This document shows, piece after piece, positions 31,323 to 39,914 of a stretch of DNA of 64,000 bases; the first letter of the stretch is position 1, and each line of letters opens with the position of its first letter. The translations under genes were made by a program, and so were the position numbers. The stretch is taken from the NCBI GenBank assembly GCA_019750335.1, contig JAIEOQ010000005.1, positions 310,001 to 374,000 on the forward strand, in the 5' to 3' direction. The stretch comes from Candidatus Obscuribacterales bacterium. GTDB lineage: Bacteria > Cyanobacteriota > Vampirovibrionia > Obscuribacterales > Obscuribacteraceae. The notes beneath the pieces are model-generated. The model saw only the letters and a list, made by a program, of their open reading frames with translations, was not told where the DNA came from and ran no database searches.

Positions 31323-33122
31323 TTATTGGGACGATGCAAAAAGATATTCTTTGCTTTTAATGGATAGGACAATATCCGCTACTGTGCCTGCTGGTAATAG
31401 CTCAACTTTGTTGAGAGAAGTGAGCGTACATTCGCAGGTCCATAAATCTCCATTGTCTAAAACAAAATCTATAGTAAAAGGCAGTTCTTTGGCCTTATAT
31501 TGCTTCTCTAATTTTTGCCAGTCGATAGGAAAAAAAGTTGCTTGAAAGGCAAGCCTTGGTTCTTGCAAGTTCTTCATATTAAGACCGCCCCTCACTTGTC
31601 TGTGCTGAATTCGAATGAAGGTATCTTGTCTCCATTCATCGTAAAGGCGTTTTCCTACACGCCCTTCAATCACTCGATTCTTAAAATCGTCATCTCCCAA
31701 CATCAGTTGATGTAGTTGTTTTTGCATTAAAGCATCTACCATTCTGCGCGGAGCCTTAGCTTCGATGGACTTATTTTGTTGATTCTTATATAAGATCATT
31801 CCATCCGAAATGGTTTCATCCAGAATAATATGACATTTGATATATGACCCCTGTTGTTTGAGAGGTGGCGCTTTAGGAGATATCGAAAGAATTTTAGCTT
31901 TACTTTCGTGAGTCAATGGTACGGAGCTCATTTGTTCTTCGATGAGTCTTTTGTATGATTCTGGTATGGGCAACTCGCTTCGTAAATAACGCCATTGGTC
32001 TTTAATCAAGTCGACAGTTTCCTCTACTGTTCTGAGAACTGAACGTTCTGGCAGTTTTGCTATTTGTGCAAAAGTTTTGAATGTATCAATATTGATTTTA
32101 TTGAAGTCACGTATGCCTGCAATTTTATGTGGTAGCGTGCGGTCTATATCAGAATAGACTGCAGTTGAAATAAAGTCGTAGGCTGGTGCGAGCCTTGGCT
32201 GACGACCATTAGGGTAGATAAGAGACCAATTTTTAAGATGCATATCAGCATTACCTGTTATGACCATATGGACAAGGCGTCGTACAAATTCCAGAATGGC
32301 CTCAAGTCCTATTTCTATCCAGAGAACATTTGCAATTGACTGGTAGTTGTATATTGGGTCGTATTTGTCTATGACGTTAAAAACTTGCGCAAAATCTTCC
32401 ATGTGAATTCTGCCACCGTCATTGGTGCGATCGAATCTTCTGGAAAGTAGACAGTAACCTTCTAGGGCTTCTGGAAGATCGTGAGGTAAATTTTCGATAT
32501 ATGCTGTTGGTGTCAGTTGGAAATCTGGTACCTGAATACCTATCCTGGAAGCTAGAAGAAGCATGGAATATTCCACTTCATTAACGTAGGCATATCCCGG
32601 AGAGGGTAATTTGACGATCCAGTGTCCGCCAATCCCTTTGGCTGGTATGACTATTTTTGAGTCTCGCAAATCCCCTGAGAATTTCATTTGGACGCCAGCA
32701 AGCGAAAATCGGAGTGAGTCTCCAGAAGGCTTCTGGTCTATGATTTTGTCGTGGACGTCTGCGGAGGAAGATTGTGAGCTTGCGTCAGGGAGAAGTATTA
32801 CAGCCCCGGGTAAATCATCTTTGAGTGCGGTGAGCAAACGGAATTCCTGAGTCTCCTTGATATTTGCCTTTTCGGCCAAGTATTTTCTGAGCTTTCCTTC
32901 GGGAAGTAAGTTAGAAAAAAATGGAGGTAGACCTACGGAAGGAGGTTGAGCATTTTTTTGTAGATCGTTCAGAACGTTTTTGTAGGATAAGCTCAAAATA
33001 GGGCGACTGGGATCCTCCATGTATGAGCGATTAAAAGCAAGGAATGTACGACCATCGGGAAGTTGTGTAAGAACCCCTACAGAGCGTTCATTTAGAAAAA
33101 CGGAAAGATTCTTTGCGGACAT
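31323..33122 (-). CDS. hipA: HipA-like serine/threonine kinase toxin with C-terminal extension
   Basis: 599 residues, whereas HipA is usually about 420-440. The first 420 are HipA: the N-subdomain (LSYKNVLNDLQKNA..., LPPFFSNLLPEG), then SLAGVQMKFS, WIVKLPSP, the catalytic loop GNADMHLKNWSLIY and the metal-binding LAPAYDFIST. HipA kinases phosphorylate a tRNA synthetase and cause growth arrest. The last ~180 residues (ISPKAPPLKQQ onward) are an added domain I do not recognise. It follows hipB with a 1-base stop/start overlap. Confidence 0.88.
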   Translation of the reverse strand: MSAKNLSVFLNERSVGVLTQLPDGRTFLAFNRSYMEDPSRPILSLSYKNVLNDLQKNAQPPSVGLPPFFSNLLPEGKLRKYLAEKANIKETQEFRLLTALKDDLPGAVILLPDASSQSSSADVHDKIIDQKPSGDSLRFSLAGVQMKFSGDLRDSKIVIPAKGIGGHWIVKLPSPGYAYVNEVEYSMLLLASRIGIQVPDFQLTPTAYIENLPHDLPEALEGYCLLSRRFDRTNDGGRIHMEDFAQVFNVIDKYDPIYNYQSIANVLWIEIGLEAILEFVRRLVHMVITGNADMHLKNWSLIYPNGRQPRLAPAYDFISTAVYSDIDRTLPHKIAGIRDFNKINIDTFKTFAQIAKLPERSVLRTVEETVDLIKDQWRYLRSELPIPESYKRLIEEQMSSVPLTHESKAKILSISPKAPPLKQQGSYIKCHIILDETISDGMILYKNQQNKSIEAKAPRRMVDALMQKQLHQLMLGDDDFKNRVIEGRVGKRLYDEWRQDTFIRIQHRQVRGGLNMKNLQEPRLAFQATFFPIDWQKLEKQYKAKELPFTIDFVLDNGDLWTCECTLTSLNKVELLPAGTVADIVLSIKSKEYLFASSQ

Positions 33123-33415
33123 TATTCAACCTCGTCGGGTAATGGGCCGTAAGCCGCCGGGAGGTCTCTTTGTGGCTCAGAACCAGCCTGAATGAGATAA
33201 GAGATTGAGGGTACATGCTGTCGTGGAACTAGCATTAACTCTAGATCTAGCGCTCTTGCCCATTCAGTTAATGTACTTGTCTTAATATCGTGCCTGGATT
33301 GCTCAACTTGTGAAATATAGCTTTGTGTTAAACCCAGGAGTTCGCTTAATTGTGCCTGAGTTATACCTTTAGCTTTTCTGGCTTTTAGTAATGAACTAAA
33401 AAGGCTGGTGTCCAT
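33122..33415 (-). CDS. hipB: HipB-like XRE antitoxin
   Basis: 97 residues. The HTH is at residues 6-60: SLLKARKAKGITQAQLSELLGLTQSYISQVEQSRHDI, then TLTEWARALDLELMLVPR, exactly the HipB style. The C-terminal 30 residues are Pro/Glu-rich, as in HipB tails. Its stop overlaps the start of hipA by one base (TAATG), giving coupled translation. Four operator-like palindromes lie upstream at 33470-33581. Confidence 0.9.
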   Translation of the reverse strand: MDTSLFSSLLKARKAKGITQAQLSELLGLTQSYISQVEQSRHDIKTSTLTEWARALDLELMLVPRQHVPSISYLIQAGSEPQRDLPAAYGPLPDEVE

Positions 33416-33469
33416 GACTTATCCCTATAGTGGGTTGAAATGTAGCTCCAGTTGATGAAAAGCAATTTT

Positions 33470-33581
33470 AGTCAATGCGTTGACTATTTGGATCTAGTAT
33501 AGTCAATGTACTGACTATACTATGACATTCTAATAGTTAATGCAATGACTTTTCTGGCAGTCAATAGTCAGAGGATTGACT
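33470..33581 (-). promoter_or_regulatory. HipB operator array
   Basis: Four related sites with AGTCA/TGACT half-sites: AGTCAATGCGTTGACT (33470-33485), AGTCAATGTACTGACT (33501-33516, extended to 24 bp by flanking GTAT/ATAC), AGTTAATGCAATGACT (33535-33550), and a wider pair AGTCAAT...ATTGACT (33559-33581). The first three repeat at 31-34 base steps, about three helical turns, and all lie upstream of hipB. Confidence 0.78.
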
Positions 33582-33676
33582 TAATTAACTTATGCATCCT
33601 AATAACAACCAGCTTGTTAGGTCAGGAAAAATCAAGAAACTAACATTAAATGGATTATTGAAGGATCTTTTCCAGC

Positions 33677-34516
33677 TTAGTAGCGCTGCTTAAGAATTTG
33701 AGGTGTGGCAAATTCATGAAAGAAAAGCGGTTGGCTTACTCTATTCATTAAATCCCAATAGATACTCTGGGTGAGATCTGATTGACACTCAGGAGGAGAA
33801 TTATAGTTGTAGTGATCAGATACTACATCAATCATGCGATCATATTTTAGTTTTACATACTCAAATATTCCTTTGCGTATGTTGTTTAGGTATTCGGCAA
33901 TTGCGCTTCCGTGATACGTGCAAATGTTGTTATAAAACCAATCGTGAAATTCTGGCATCACAAGGTAACTTTTATGAAAATCAATATCGATTTCGTTATC
34001 GTGTAATACGCTCTGTATAGATTTCACATTTCTGCTTAGTCTTGCAAAATTGTGTTTTGCTGAATTGCCACAAATTTTCAAGAACGTAATCCGTTTTACT
34101 CGAATGTTTGTTTCAACTTCGATCGAAGGGAACCAAACTTTACGGGCTACGCATTCGCCTTCAAGCCAGTCAAAAAATTGATCTACGGGTTTGCGAAGGC
34201 ATGAAGTATCGGAGTTAAGTTTGCCATCTTCACAAATACGGCGCAAAAAAAACAGGAAAGTTCTTTCGGAACCCTTTTCAGCTGTACTAAGCGGTGGTAA
34301 TCCAAAGGGCTGCTGATTAGGCTCGGATAAAAAATCAGCCAAAAAGATATAAAACAATTTTCGATGAGACTCGCTATTAAACATTACCTCAATGTTAGGA
34401 CCAATATTCTCTGTACAGAAGATGTCGTAATTAACCATGCTGTGTATCAAATCCCAGGCTGCACAAAGGATTATTATTTCCTGTTCGAGTGGCGTGAAAC
34501 TCACTTGCTGGATCAT
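33677..34516 (-). CDS. Unknown partner of the STAND NTPase
   Basis: 279 residues, mostly helical, no signal or membrane segment. Near residue 148 it has ITFLKICGNSAKHNFARLSRN, a His-containing motif that recalls HEPN-type helices but does not give a clear R-x4-H. Aromatic residues are frequent in the C-terminal third (HDWFYNNICTYHG). The start codon overlaps the stop of the 1,598-residue NTPase gene (ATGA), so the pair is translationally coupled and very likely works together. I do not recognise the family. Confidence 0.65.
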   Translation of the reverse strand: MIQQVSFTPLEQEIIILCAAWDLIHSMVNYDIFCTENIGPNIEVMFNSESHRKLFYIFLADFLSEPNQQPFGLPPLSTAEKGSERTFLFFLRRICEDGKLNSDTSCLRKPVDQFFDWLEGECVARKVWFPSIEVETNIRVKRITFLKICGNSAKHNFARLSRNVKSIQSVLHDNEIDIDFHKSYLVMPEFHDWFYNNICTYHGSAIAEYLNNIRKGIFEYVKLKYDRMIDVVSDHYNYNSPPECQSDLTQSIYWDLMNRVSQPLFFHEFATPQILKQRY

Positions 34517-37500
34517 TGATTCGTTCCTGCATTACTATTTCTTCCCGGTCTTTTCCTTGATCTACGCAAACGAGGTGGTGGAGCAGATGTAGGAATGTCT
34601 ACGCGTCTATCCAGCAAATTTAGCATTGCTCGTGCATCAGGTATTCGAAGCCTAATTAGGCGTTCAAATAAATCCAATCCCCAAGATCTTGCTGGCTCAT
34701 CTTGATGTTGAAGATGAAGAGCAAGATCTATTAATTCGCCGGAAAGTAAGGCGTGGCTTGTTCTATAATCGCCAATGTCCTTGCCAAATTCTTCTATCAG
34801 AACAAGACAAATTCGGTAAACGCTTTCGGGATACCATGCTACTAAGTCTTGTAAATCTTCGAGAAAACGGTATGTATCCAGTGTCCGTAGCAGTTTACGC
34901 TTGCAAGCAGCAGAGTCTAGAAATGATTTCGTTTGTTCATCAACTAAAAGCGGGTGAAGTAAAAGCCCCTTACTGATGGCGCGATAATAACTCTCATCAT
35001 CCTTCTCTAAAATGGCTGAAAATAAGTTTGTCTTTCGTTCCCTATCTCCGGGGCTTGACCAAAAGCGGCCAATCACATAAGCCACACCTTTCAAGGAATC
35101 GGAATATCCATTATTTGAAAGTAGATTGTCTAAGGCTGTTTTCGTCCACAAACGGCTAGGAAACCACATATAGTGTAAAGCCAGCAATTCTCCGTAAGCT
35201 TGTTTTCCGTCAGACCATGATGAATCACGGAATCCTTTTAACCATAATCTAACTAGCTCTTCGCTTATCCAGCCATGTGTGTATGCGAATAAATGTATTC
35301 CCGATTTTGATATGAGCGGTGAAGGTTGATTTTCTAATAGGGTCTCTAGTAATTGATTCGCTCGTGAGTGATCTACAAAACATAATTTGGTGAGCCATAA
35401 AAGTGCAAGCAAACGCCAGGTTGATATGTAATCTGTGAGATCTTTTCGTTCTAGAAATTCTTCTAGTAACAGCAACCACTCATTTAGTTGAGGCGGATCG
35501 TTATTAATATATATAGCTGCAATCGCATCAATAAAAGTAAAAGTGCTCGTCTCTGAAAAGCCTTCTTCCACATCTGTCGACCAAAGGAGGCTGTTCTGTT
35601 CTCTCTGTTCTCGTTTGACTAATAGTTCAGCTTCTCCACCTTTATGTTCTTGTAAAAACAAATGTAAAAGCTTCTCAATTTCATCTGGAATTTTAATTTT
35701 AGCTTTTGATTTATTTCGAACTATAGATGCGCTGCGGCTCCGAACTCTGGTGCTTGTGAATCCGCGCTGCTCAAGATTGATTATTAACTGAAACAAGGAA
35801 CTAGTATCCAGACCGGATTGCTCTAGCCCTGCTAGAGCATGACTCGCGGCAATTTGGTTCAAGTTTGGATCGAATTTTTCTATTAACCGAAAAACTTTCT
35901 TCTGATCTTTTTTTGCTAAATCGACTAAATTATGGCTAAGTTGAATGGTGCCACCTTTCATTGCGTCCTTTGGGTGGGTATCACCAGTACTATCATTTAA
36001 TTCTCTGAAGAGTCCTAATAAGTTCTCCACGGAAGCTTGATTCATTTGATCGATAGAGATTGGGCTACCTATCCATGATACTTCTTTGAAGTGTTCTCTT
36101 TCGTTTTGTAGGTCAGGAAAAGCGCGTTCTTCTTCCTCTCGAAGCTTATTGAAATCAACAGAGGCTAAATCTGATGGAACCGATTGCAGTAACTTTAGCC
36201 GATGTTGACGATCCCATTTGAGCCGTTGAAATTTGGTGGTCGTTAGATCGTCTGGGAAATGATCCGTGTAGTGGGAGTAACTTTTTATATGCTTGTTGAG
36301 TATTTCGCGTTGTTCTGTATCTAAATAAGGATATAAAGCGCCGATTAGCCGCGATGAATCAATGTGCTCGGCAAAAGCTGTACCAAGATAGAGTCGACGT
36401 GAATCTTCGATCAAGAATTGCAATGAAACTGTGGGGTTAGTACTTACTGTTTTTAATAGCCCGCGTGCTAACAATCGCTGTAGAGTAAGAACTTTTATTT
36501 CTTTATTTCGCTCAACGAATTCGCAGTAAATCGTAGGAGATGTTTCCGCGAATTGAGAAAGTGCATCATCCAGGGCATTAACTATTGAGTATCTATACGG
36601 TTCGTCAAGATCTGTATGTGTACCGTCTGTCTGGTACTTGTTAACAAACTTATGGGGTTTGTGTGCTATTTCTGAAAGCAAATCTACAAGCCATGGCCAA
36701 AGCGTTTCAGCAAAAGCCTTGGGGTCTGAATTGATGAGGTCGCTTGGTATATGAAAATCATCACGATCGATTAGTTGAATCAAAGACTTTCTGTGAGGGC
36801 AGTTATAATCCTTTTGCAGATCTTGAATTTCGCTTTCAGCTTCAGCTTCAGCTTTTACTTCATTGTGGTTCGGCAATGATATGTTTCGGGCACGTTTTAA
36901 CTCCCCATTCAATAGTGCATAGAGAAGTTTTGCTGCCAATTCTCCGGGAAAATTGGACTTATTCAGCGTTAAACGCTCGATCCATACGAGAGAAACATCG
37001 GTTCTTTCTAGTATTGTGCAGGCTATATTTAAGGAGCGGTTGCACCAAGAGGGTAGTGATTCAAGAATAGGCAGAGTATGAAAATCCATTTCTGGATTAA
37101 TTAACCAGTTTTGCTCTAACAAAGTTAGAACTGTTTCTCTGTCAAAGTGAGCGGCTCTCTTTAGTAAGCCCAATATTTCATCTCCGTGCTCTTTCGACCT
37201 TCTCATAAATCCCGGGAGAAATGCACCTCTTAATTTTTGAAACCAACCAGGGCTTCCTGCTACCGATACAAGAACTGTAGAACGAATTTCTTCGTTATTG
37301 AGGAAGGGGAGAAGCCATGCCATTTCATAATCTCTTGGTTCAGTAAGTTGACCCAGAAATTCAATTATCAAAAGTCGTAAGTGAAAGCGAAGATCGGGAT
37401 TGTTTATCAACAATGAGACTTCTGTTTTATATTGCCCATCACTACCGTCGCGCATGTAATTCAAGGCATTCCAGAGCTGCGGTCTTATGAATAGACTATC

Positions 37501-39309
37501 TTGTCGACTGTTAACATAGGTAGATAAGGATTGTGTGCCTTTTAAAAACGTTCGAGCGCGGACGTATTCAAAAAGCGTTTGATGCGTGAAAAATATAGTG
37601 CCATTAGCGATATCTTCCTGAAGAATATTTGATCGAATAAGACAATCTATTGCAGTACGATTAGCAGAATAGATACTCGCAGGTGCGCTTAGTTGCTCAA
37701 ACCTGCTCATGTATTCGGCGATTTGTTCCAGTACGCTTTCGTTGGTTTCATTTGAGTCTTCTACGCGAAGACGCCAAAGTGTATTTAGCAATCCTCTGTA
37801 GGATTTGAAGACATTCCCTGGCTCTAGTGCTTGAATGTCTAGAAATATCTTCAAATACTGAGGTGTGCGGAGAAGTGTTCGAACATCTTCTGGCCAGCCG
37901 TGATATACAATCTGTCGTCCATCAAGGACCGGGGTGATTTGCTCCCACTCTGGTAAAGGTAGATATACTCGCGGAGCTTCTAATGAACGTAAATGTGGAT
38001 CATGCTCAGCTTCAAATTGTCTTGTAGAAGCGACTATATGGACATTCTTGATTCCGGCTAATTTCTGAATTAAGTCCAGCCAGATAACAATGCGTTGAGG
38101 ATATAAGCAAGTGAGTTCTGATAAGGCGTCTAGTTGATCTAATATTACTATTATTTTGTTGGTTTTGGACAGTTCTTGTATAGAGACATCTAGCGGCGCG
38201 TCTAAATTAAGTGTTGTTTGTATTGCTAACTCAGTGTCAATATTTGCCAGCAGCTGATCAATCTTAAGTGCTAATACAACGCTCTGTGCTTGAACCATAT
38301 TGTTTGCGAGTATTGCTAGCAGAGCCGATTTTCCTGCTCCTGGAGCTCCAAGAACCAACTGTATACTCGAAGGACTATCTGAAATGTTTTTTTCTAGAAT
38401 CTCTAAGCAAGGAGACTCTAAGCGGGTCGAACCATCTAAAGTTGAGGGCCAATGTAGAAGTTTTTGAGAATGTTTTTTGAAATTAGCTTTTGTTTTTTCA
38501 AGAACTTCAGGTGGTAGCGCGGTGGCTGGTATATGCGGTATTAAACTGCTGGGGATTGCAATTTGTTGTGGCGACAATGAACTTAATAGGCTGGCTTGTA
38601 CGACATCTGGTGTTAGTTTTTTTGCTGCAATGATTTCTTGGGTTTCGTATTCATCAGGATTTATTTTGAAAATGCATTCAATAAGCCTAGGAACTTCTAG
38701 TGAGGACATGCTTTGAATTTTATTGATTAAGATTGTCGCTGCTTCTTTGGCCTTCGTTGCGATGTAGCCACCTTTTTGACGAATTTGTTCTGCAATAATT
38801 ATTTCAAAATCTTGGAATTGAGGTAACGCTTGTTCTAACTCTAGTTTGGCGAGTACTCTTTTTAAATCTTCGATACTAAAGCTATGTGCGTCTCCATTTA
38901 TTTTTGAAATATAGGTGGTCAGCTGTTTCGTTGGGTTTTCTGATTTAGCAGCTTCATTAACAAGAAAGTCGAGTGAACGACCATTTTGTTCAGATAAAAA
39001 ACCATGATTACTAGCAATGACAAATCTTTGAAATTGGTTGCGGTAAGTGCGGTCAAGTTCAATAAAACGAGCCATAGTGCTAAGTATGTCAGTATCTACA
39101 GCCGTAATAGGACGACGATTTGGGATGCGGGTCTTTACCTGGATACCGACAAAGCCGCCCCTCTTTAGTTTTATGAGTATATCTTCATGGTGCTCGCAAA
39201 ATAAGCTGTCAACTTCACTTGTTGCATCAAGCATGGAGATTGCTTTAGAGGCTATATATTTTGCCTGATACCGCAATCGACGTTGCATATCATCGCCTTT
39301 GTCGGTCAT
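34513..39309 (-). CDS. Avs-like STAND NTPase with N-terminal Cap4-like nuclease
   Basis: 1,598 residues from ATG 39309 (a GTG at 39381 is also in frame; numbering here counts from that GTG). Residues 35-110 resemble the Cap4 dsDNA endonuclease: YQAKYIASKAIS, CEHHEDILIKL and VGIQVKTR (Glu/Asp then Gln-x-Lys). A STAND-type NTPase follows, with Walker A GAPGAGKS (345-352) and Walker B IIVILDQLDAL (410-420). Then comes about 1,150 residues of helical repeats, the sensor-like part in Avs proteins. Such proteins recognise a phage protein, assemble and cut DNA. It is coupled to the unknown gene at 33677-34516. Confidence 0.75.
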   Translation of the reverse strand: MTDKGDDMQRRLRYQAKYIASKAISMLDATSEVDSLFCEHHEDILIKLKRGGFVGIQVKTRIPNRRPITAVDTDILSTMARFIELDRTYRNQFQRFVIASNHGFLSEQNGRSLDFLVNEAAKSENPTKQLTTYISKINGDAHSFSIEDLKRVLAKLELEQALPQFQDFEIIIAEQIRQKGGYIATKAKEAATILINKIQSMSSLEVPRLIECIFKINPDEYETQEIIAAKKLTPDVVQASLLSSLSPQQIAIPSSLIPHIPATALPPEVLEKTKANFKKHSQKLLHWPSTLDGSTRLESPCLEILEKNISDSPSSIQLVLGAPGAGKSALLAILANNMVQAQSVVLALKIDQLLANIDTELAIQTTLNLDAPLDVSIQELSKTNKIIVILDQLDALSELTCLYPQRIVIWLDLIQKLAGIKNVHIVASTRQFEAEHDPHLRSLEAPRVYLPLPEWEQITPVLDGRQIVYHGWPEDVRTLLRTPQYLKIFLDIQALEPGNVFKSYRGLLNTLWRLRVEDSNETNESVLEQIAEYMSRFEQLSAPASIYSANRTAIDCLIRSNILQEDIANGTIFFTHQTLFEYVRARTFLKGTQSLSTYVNSRQDSLFIRPQLWNALNYMRDGSDGQYKTEVSLLINNPDLRFHLRLLIIEFLGQLTEPRDYEMAWLLPFLNNEEIRSTVLVSVAGSPGWFQKLRGAFLPGFMRRSKEHGDEILGLLKRAAHFDRETVLTLLEQNWLINPEMDFHTLPILESLPSWCNRSLNIACTILERTDVSLVWIERLTLNKSNFPGELAAKLLYALLNGELKRARNISLPNHNEVKAEAEAESEIQDLQKDYNCPHRKSLIQLIDRDDFHIPSDLINSDPKAFAETLWPWLVDLLSEIAHKPHKFVNKYQTDGTHTDLDEPYRYSIVNALDDALSQFAETSPTIYCEFVERNKEIKVLTLQRLLARGLLKTVSTNPTVSLQFLIEDSRRLYLGTAFAEHIDSSRLIGALYPYLDTEQREILNKHIKSYSHYTDHFPDDLTTTKFQRLKWDRQHRLKLLQSVPSDLASVDFNKLREEEERAFPDLQNEREHFKEVSWIGSPISIDQMNQASVENLLGLFRELNDSTGDTHPKDAMKGGTIQLSHNLVDLAKKDQKKVFRLIEKFDPNLNQIAASHALAGLEQSGLDTSSLFQLIINLEQRGFTSTRVRSRSASIVRNKSKAKIKIPDEIEKLLHLFLQEHKGGEAELLVKREQREQNSLLWSTDVEEGFSETSTFTFIDAIAAIYINNDPPQLNEWLLLLEEFLERKDLTDYISTWRLLALLWLTKLCFVDHSRANQLLETLLENQPSPLISKSGIHLFAYTHGWISEELVRLWLKGFRDSSWSDGKQAYGELLALHYMWFPSRLWTKTALDNLLSNNGYSDSLKGVAYVIGRFWSSPGDRERKTNLFSAILEKDDESYYRAISKGLLLHPLLVDEQTKSFLDSAACKRKLLRTLDTYRFLEDLQDLVAWYPESVYRICLVLIEEFGKDIGDYRTSHALLSGELIDLALHLQHQDEPARSWGLDLFERLIRLRIPDARAMLNLLDRRVDIPTSAPPPRLRRSRKRPGRNSNAGTNQ

Positions 39310-39567
39310 GCTTAATTCTTGATCTGGTCTGACGTTCAACTGTTTTTTTTCGTCTTTATAGAAGGAGTTTTGCGGGTACACGAAAGTTTCTTGCGCTTGA
39401 AAACCCGCCTTGGTCTTATTTCATTTAAGAATTATAGCTATTTACGCATTCATTCGTTTTCCAAAAGTAGCTAGTTTCCCAATCGGGAAAAGTGACTTGG
39501 GTAGGAAAACCGGCATAATTTTGATAAAGAAATCGGTTTGTTTGCCTTTTGATGCATTGGCGATTGG

Positions 39568-39587
39568 TGTGCACAAAACTGTGCACA
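39568..39587. repeat. Second exact copy of TGTGCACAAAACTGTGCACA
   Basis: Identical over 20 bases to 17671-17690, and followed by similar bases (GTGCA, TGCATT). It lies 121 bases inside attR, whereas the first copy is 51 bases inside attL, so the pair flanks the island internally. Confidence 0.7.
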
Positions 39588-39707
39588 GTTTGGGTGCAAA
39601 ATCATGCTTTTTGATGCATTTCGGTGCAGGCATAAGTTCGGACGAATCAAGCTATTGAAGCCAAAACAGCAGAACTGTGGTACCTTTTAAGTTGAGCGTG
39701 AGGACTC

Positions 39708-39747
39708 TCTCGCCGCCTCCACCATTTTTATTTTTGAGACTTGAAAG
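39708..39747 (+). repeat. attR: second copy of the tmRNA 3'-end repeat
   Basis: Begins TCTCGCCGCCTCCACCA and matches 17581-17620 in 39 of 40 positions. The tmRNA sequence upstream of TCTCGCC is not present here, so this is the displaced chromosomal half of the integration site. Confidence 0.9.
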
Positions 39748-39755
39748 CATTCATA

Positions 39756-39793
39756 AATACCGATTTCTCGTTTATAAGAGAAGTCGGTATTTT
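39756..39793 (+). terminator. Terminator, probably the original one of ssrA
   Basis: AATACCGATTTCTC (39756-39769) pairs with GAGAAGTCGGTATT (39778-39791; one G-T pair), followed by TTT. It lies 9 bases past attR, where the end of the tmRNA transcript would be without the island. Confidence 0.72.
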
Positions 39794-39914
39794 GCTATTG
39801 GGCCCTTTTGGGATAAGGAAAAGTTCTATAGAGAAAAGGTCACGAAGCGGACGATCACTTTACCGTCACAATCTGGCTGTAAGCTGAAGGTTCTGTGAAA
39901 GTTACAAACAATGG

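Larger units (their letters stand above)
17581..39747. mobile_element. 22 kb integrated element in ssrA carrying defence genes
   Basis: Bounded by a 40-bp direct repeat (39/40 identical) that includes the last 17 bases of tmRNA and 23 bases beyond. Inside are a tyrosine integrase, an excisionase-like protein, a CGNR zinc-finger protein, a HUH replication initiator, three XRE-type regulators with operators, and nucleases, HEPN and STAND defence proteins. Integration into tmRNA 3' ends is common for tyrosine-integrase islands. No conjugation genes or phage structural genes are seen, so it is probably a mobilisable or satellite-like defence island. Confidence 0.88.
39310..39914. other. Right end of the island and start of flanking DNA
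   Basis: No gene. It holds the leader of the STAND gene, the 20-base site at 39568-39587, attR at 39708-39747 and the presumed ssrA terminator at 39756-39793, then about 120 bases that should carry the promoter of the RND operon. Confidence 0.6.

Noticed and set aside
33470..33581. CRISPR array
   Set aside because: The repeats are palindromic 16-mers with variable short spacing and sit in front of hipB, which fits operators; no CRISPR elsewhere in the window.
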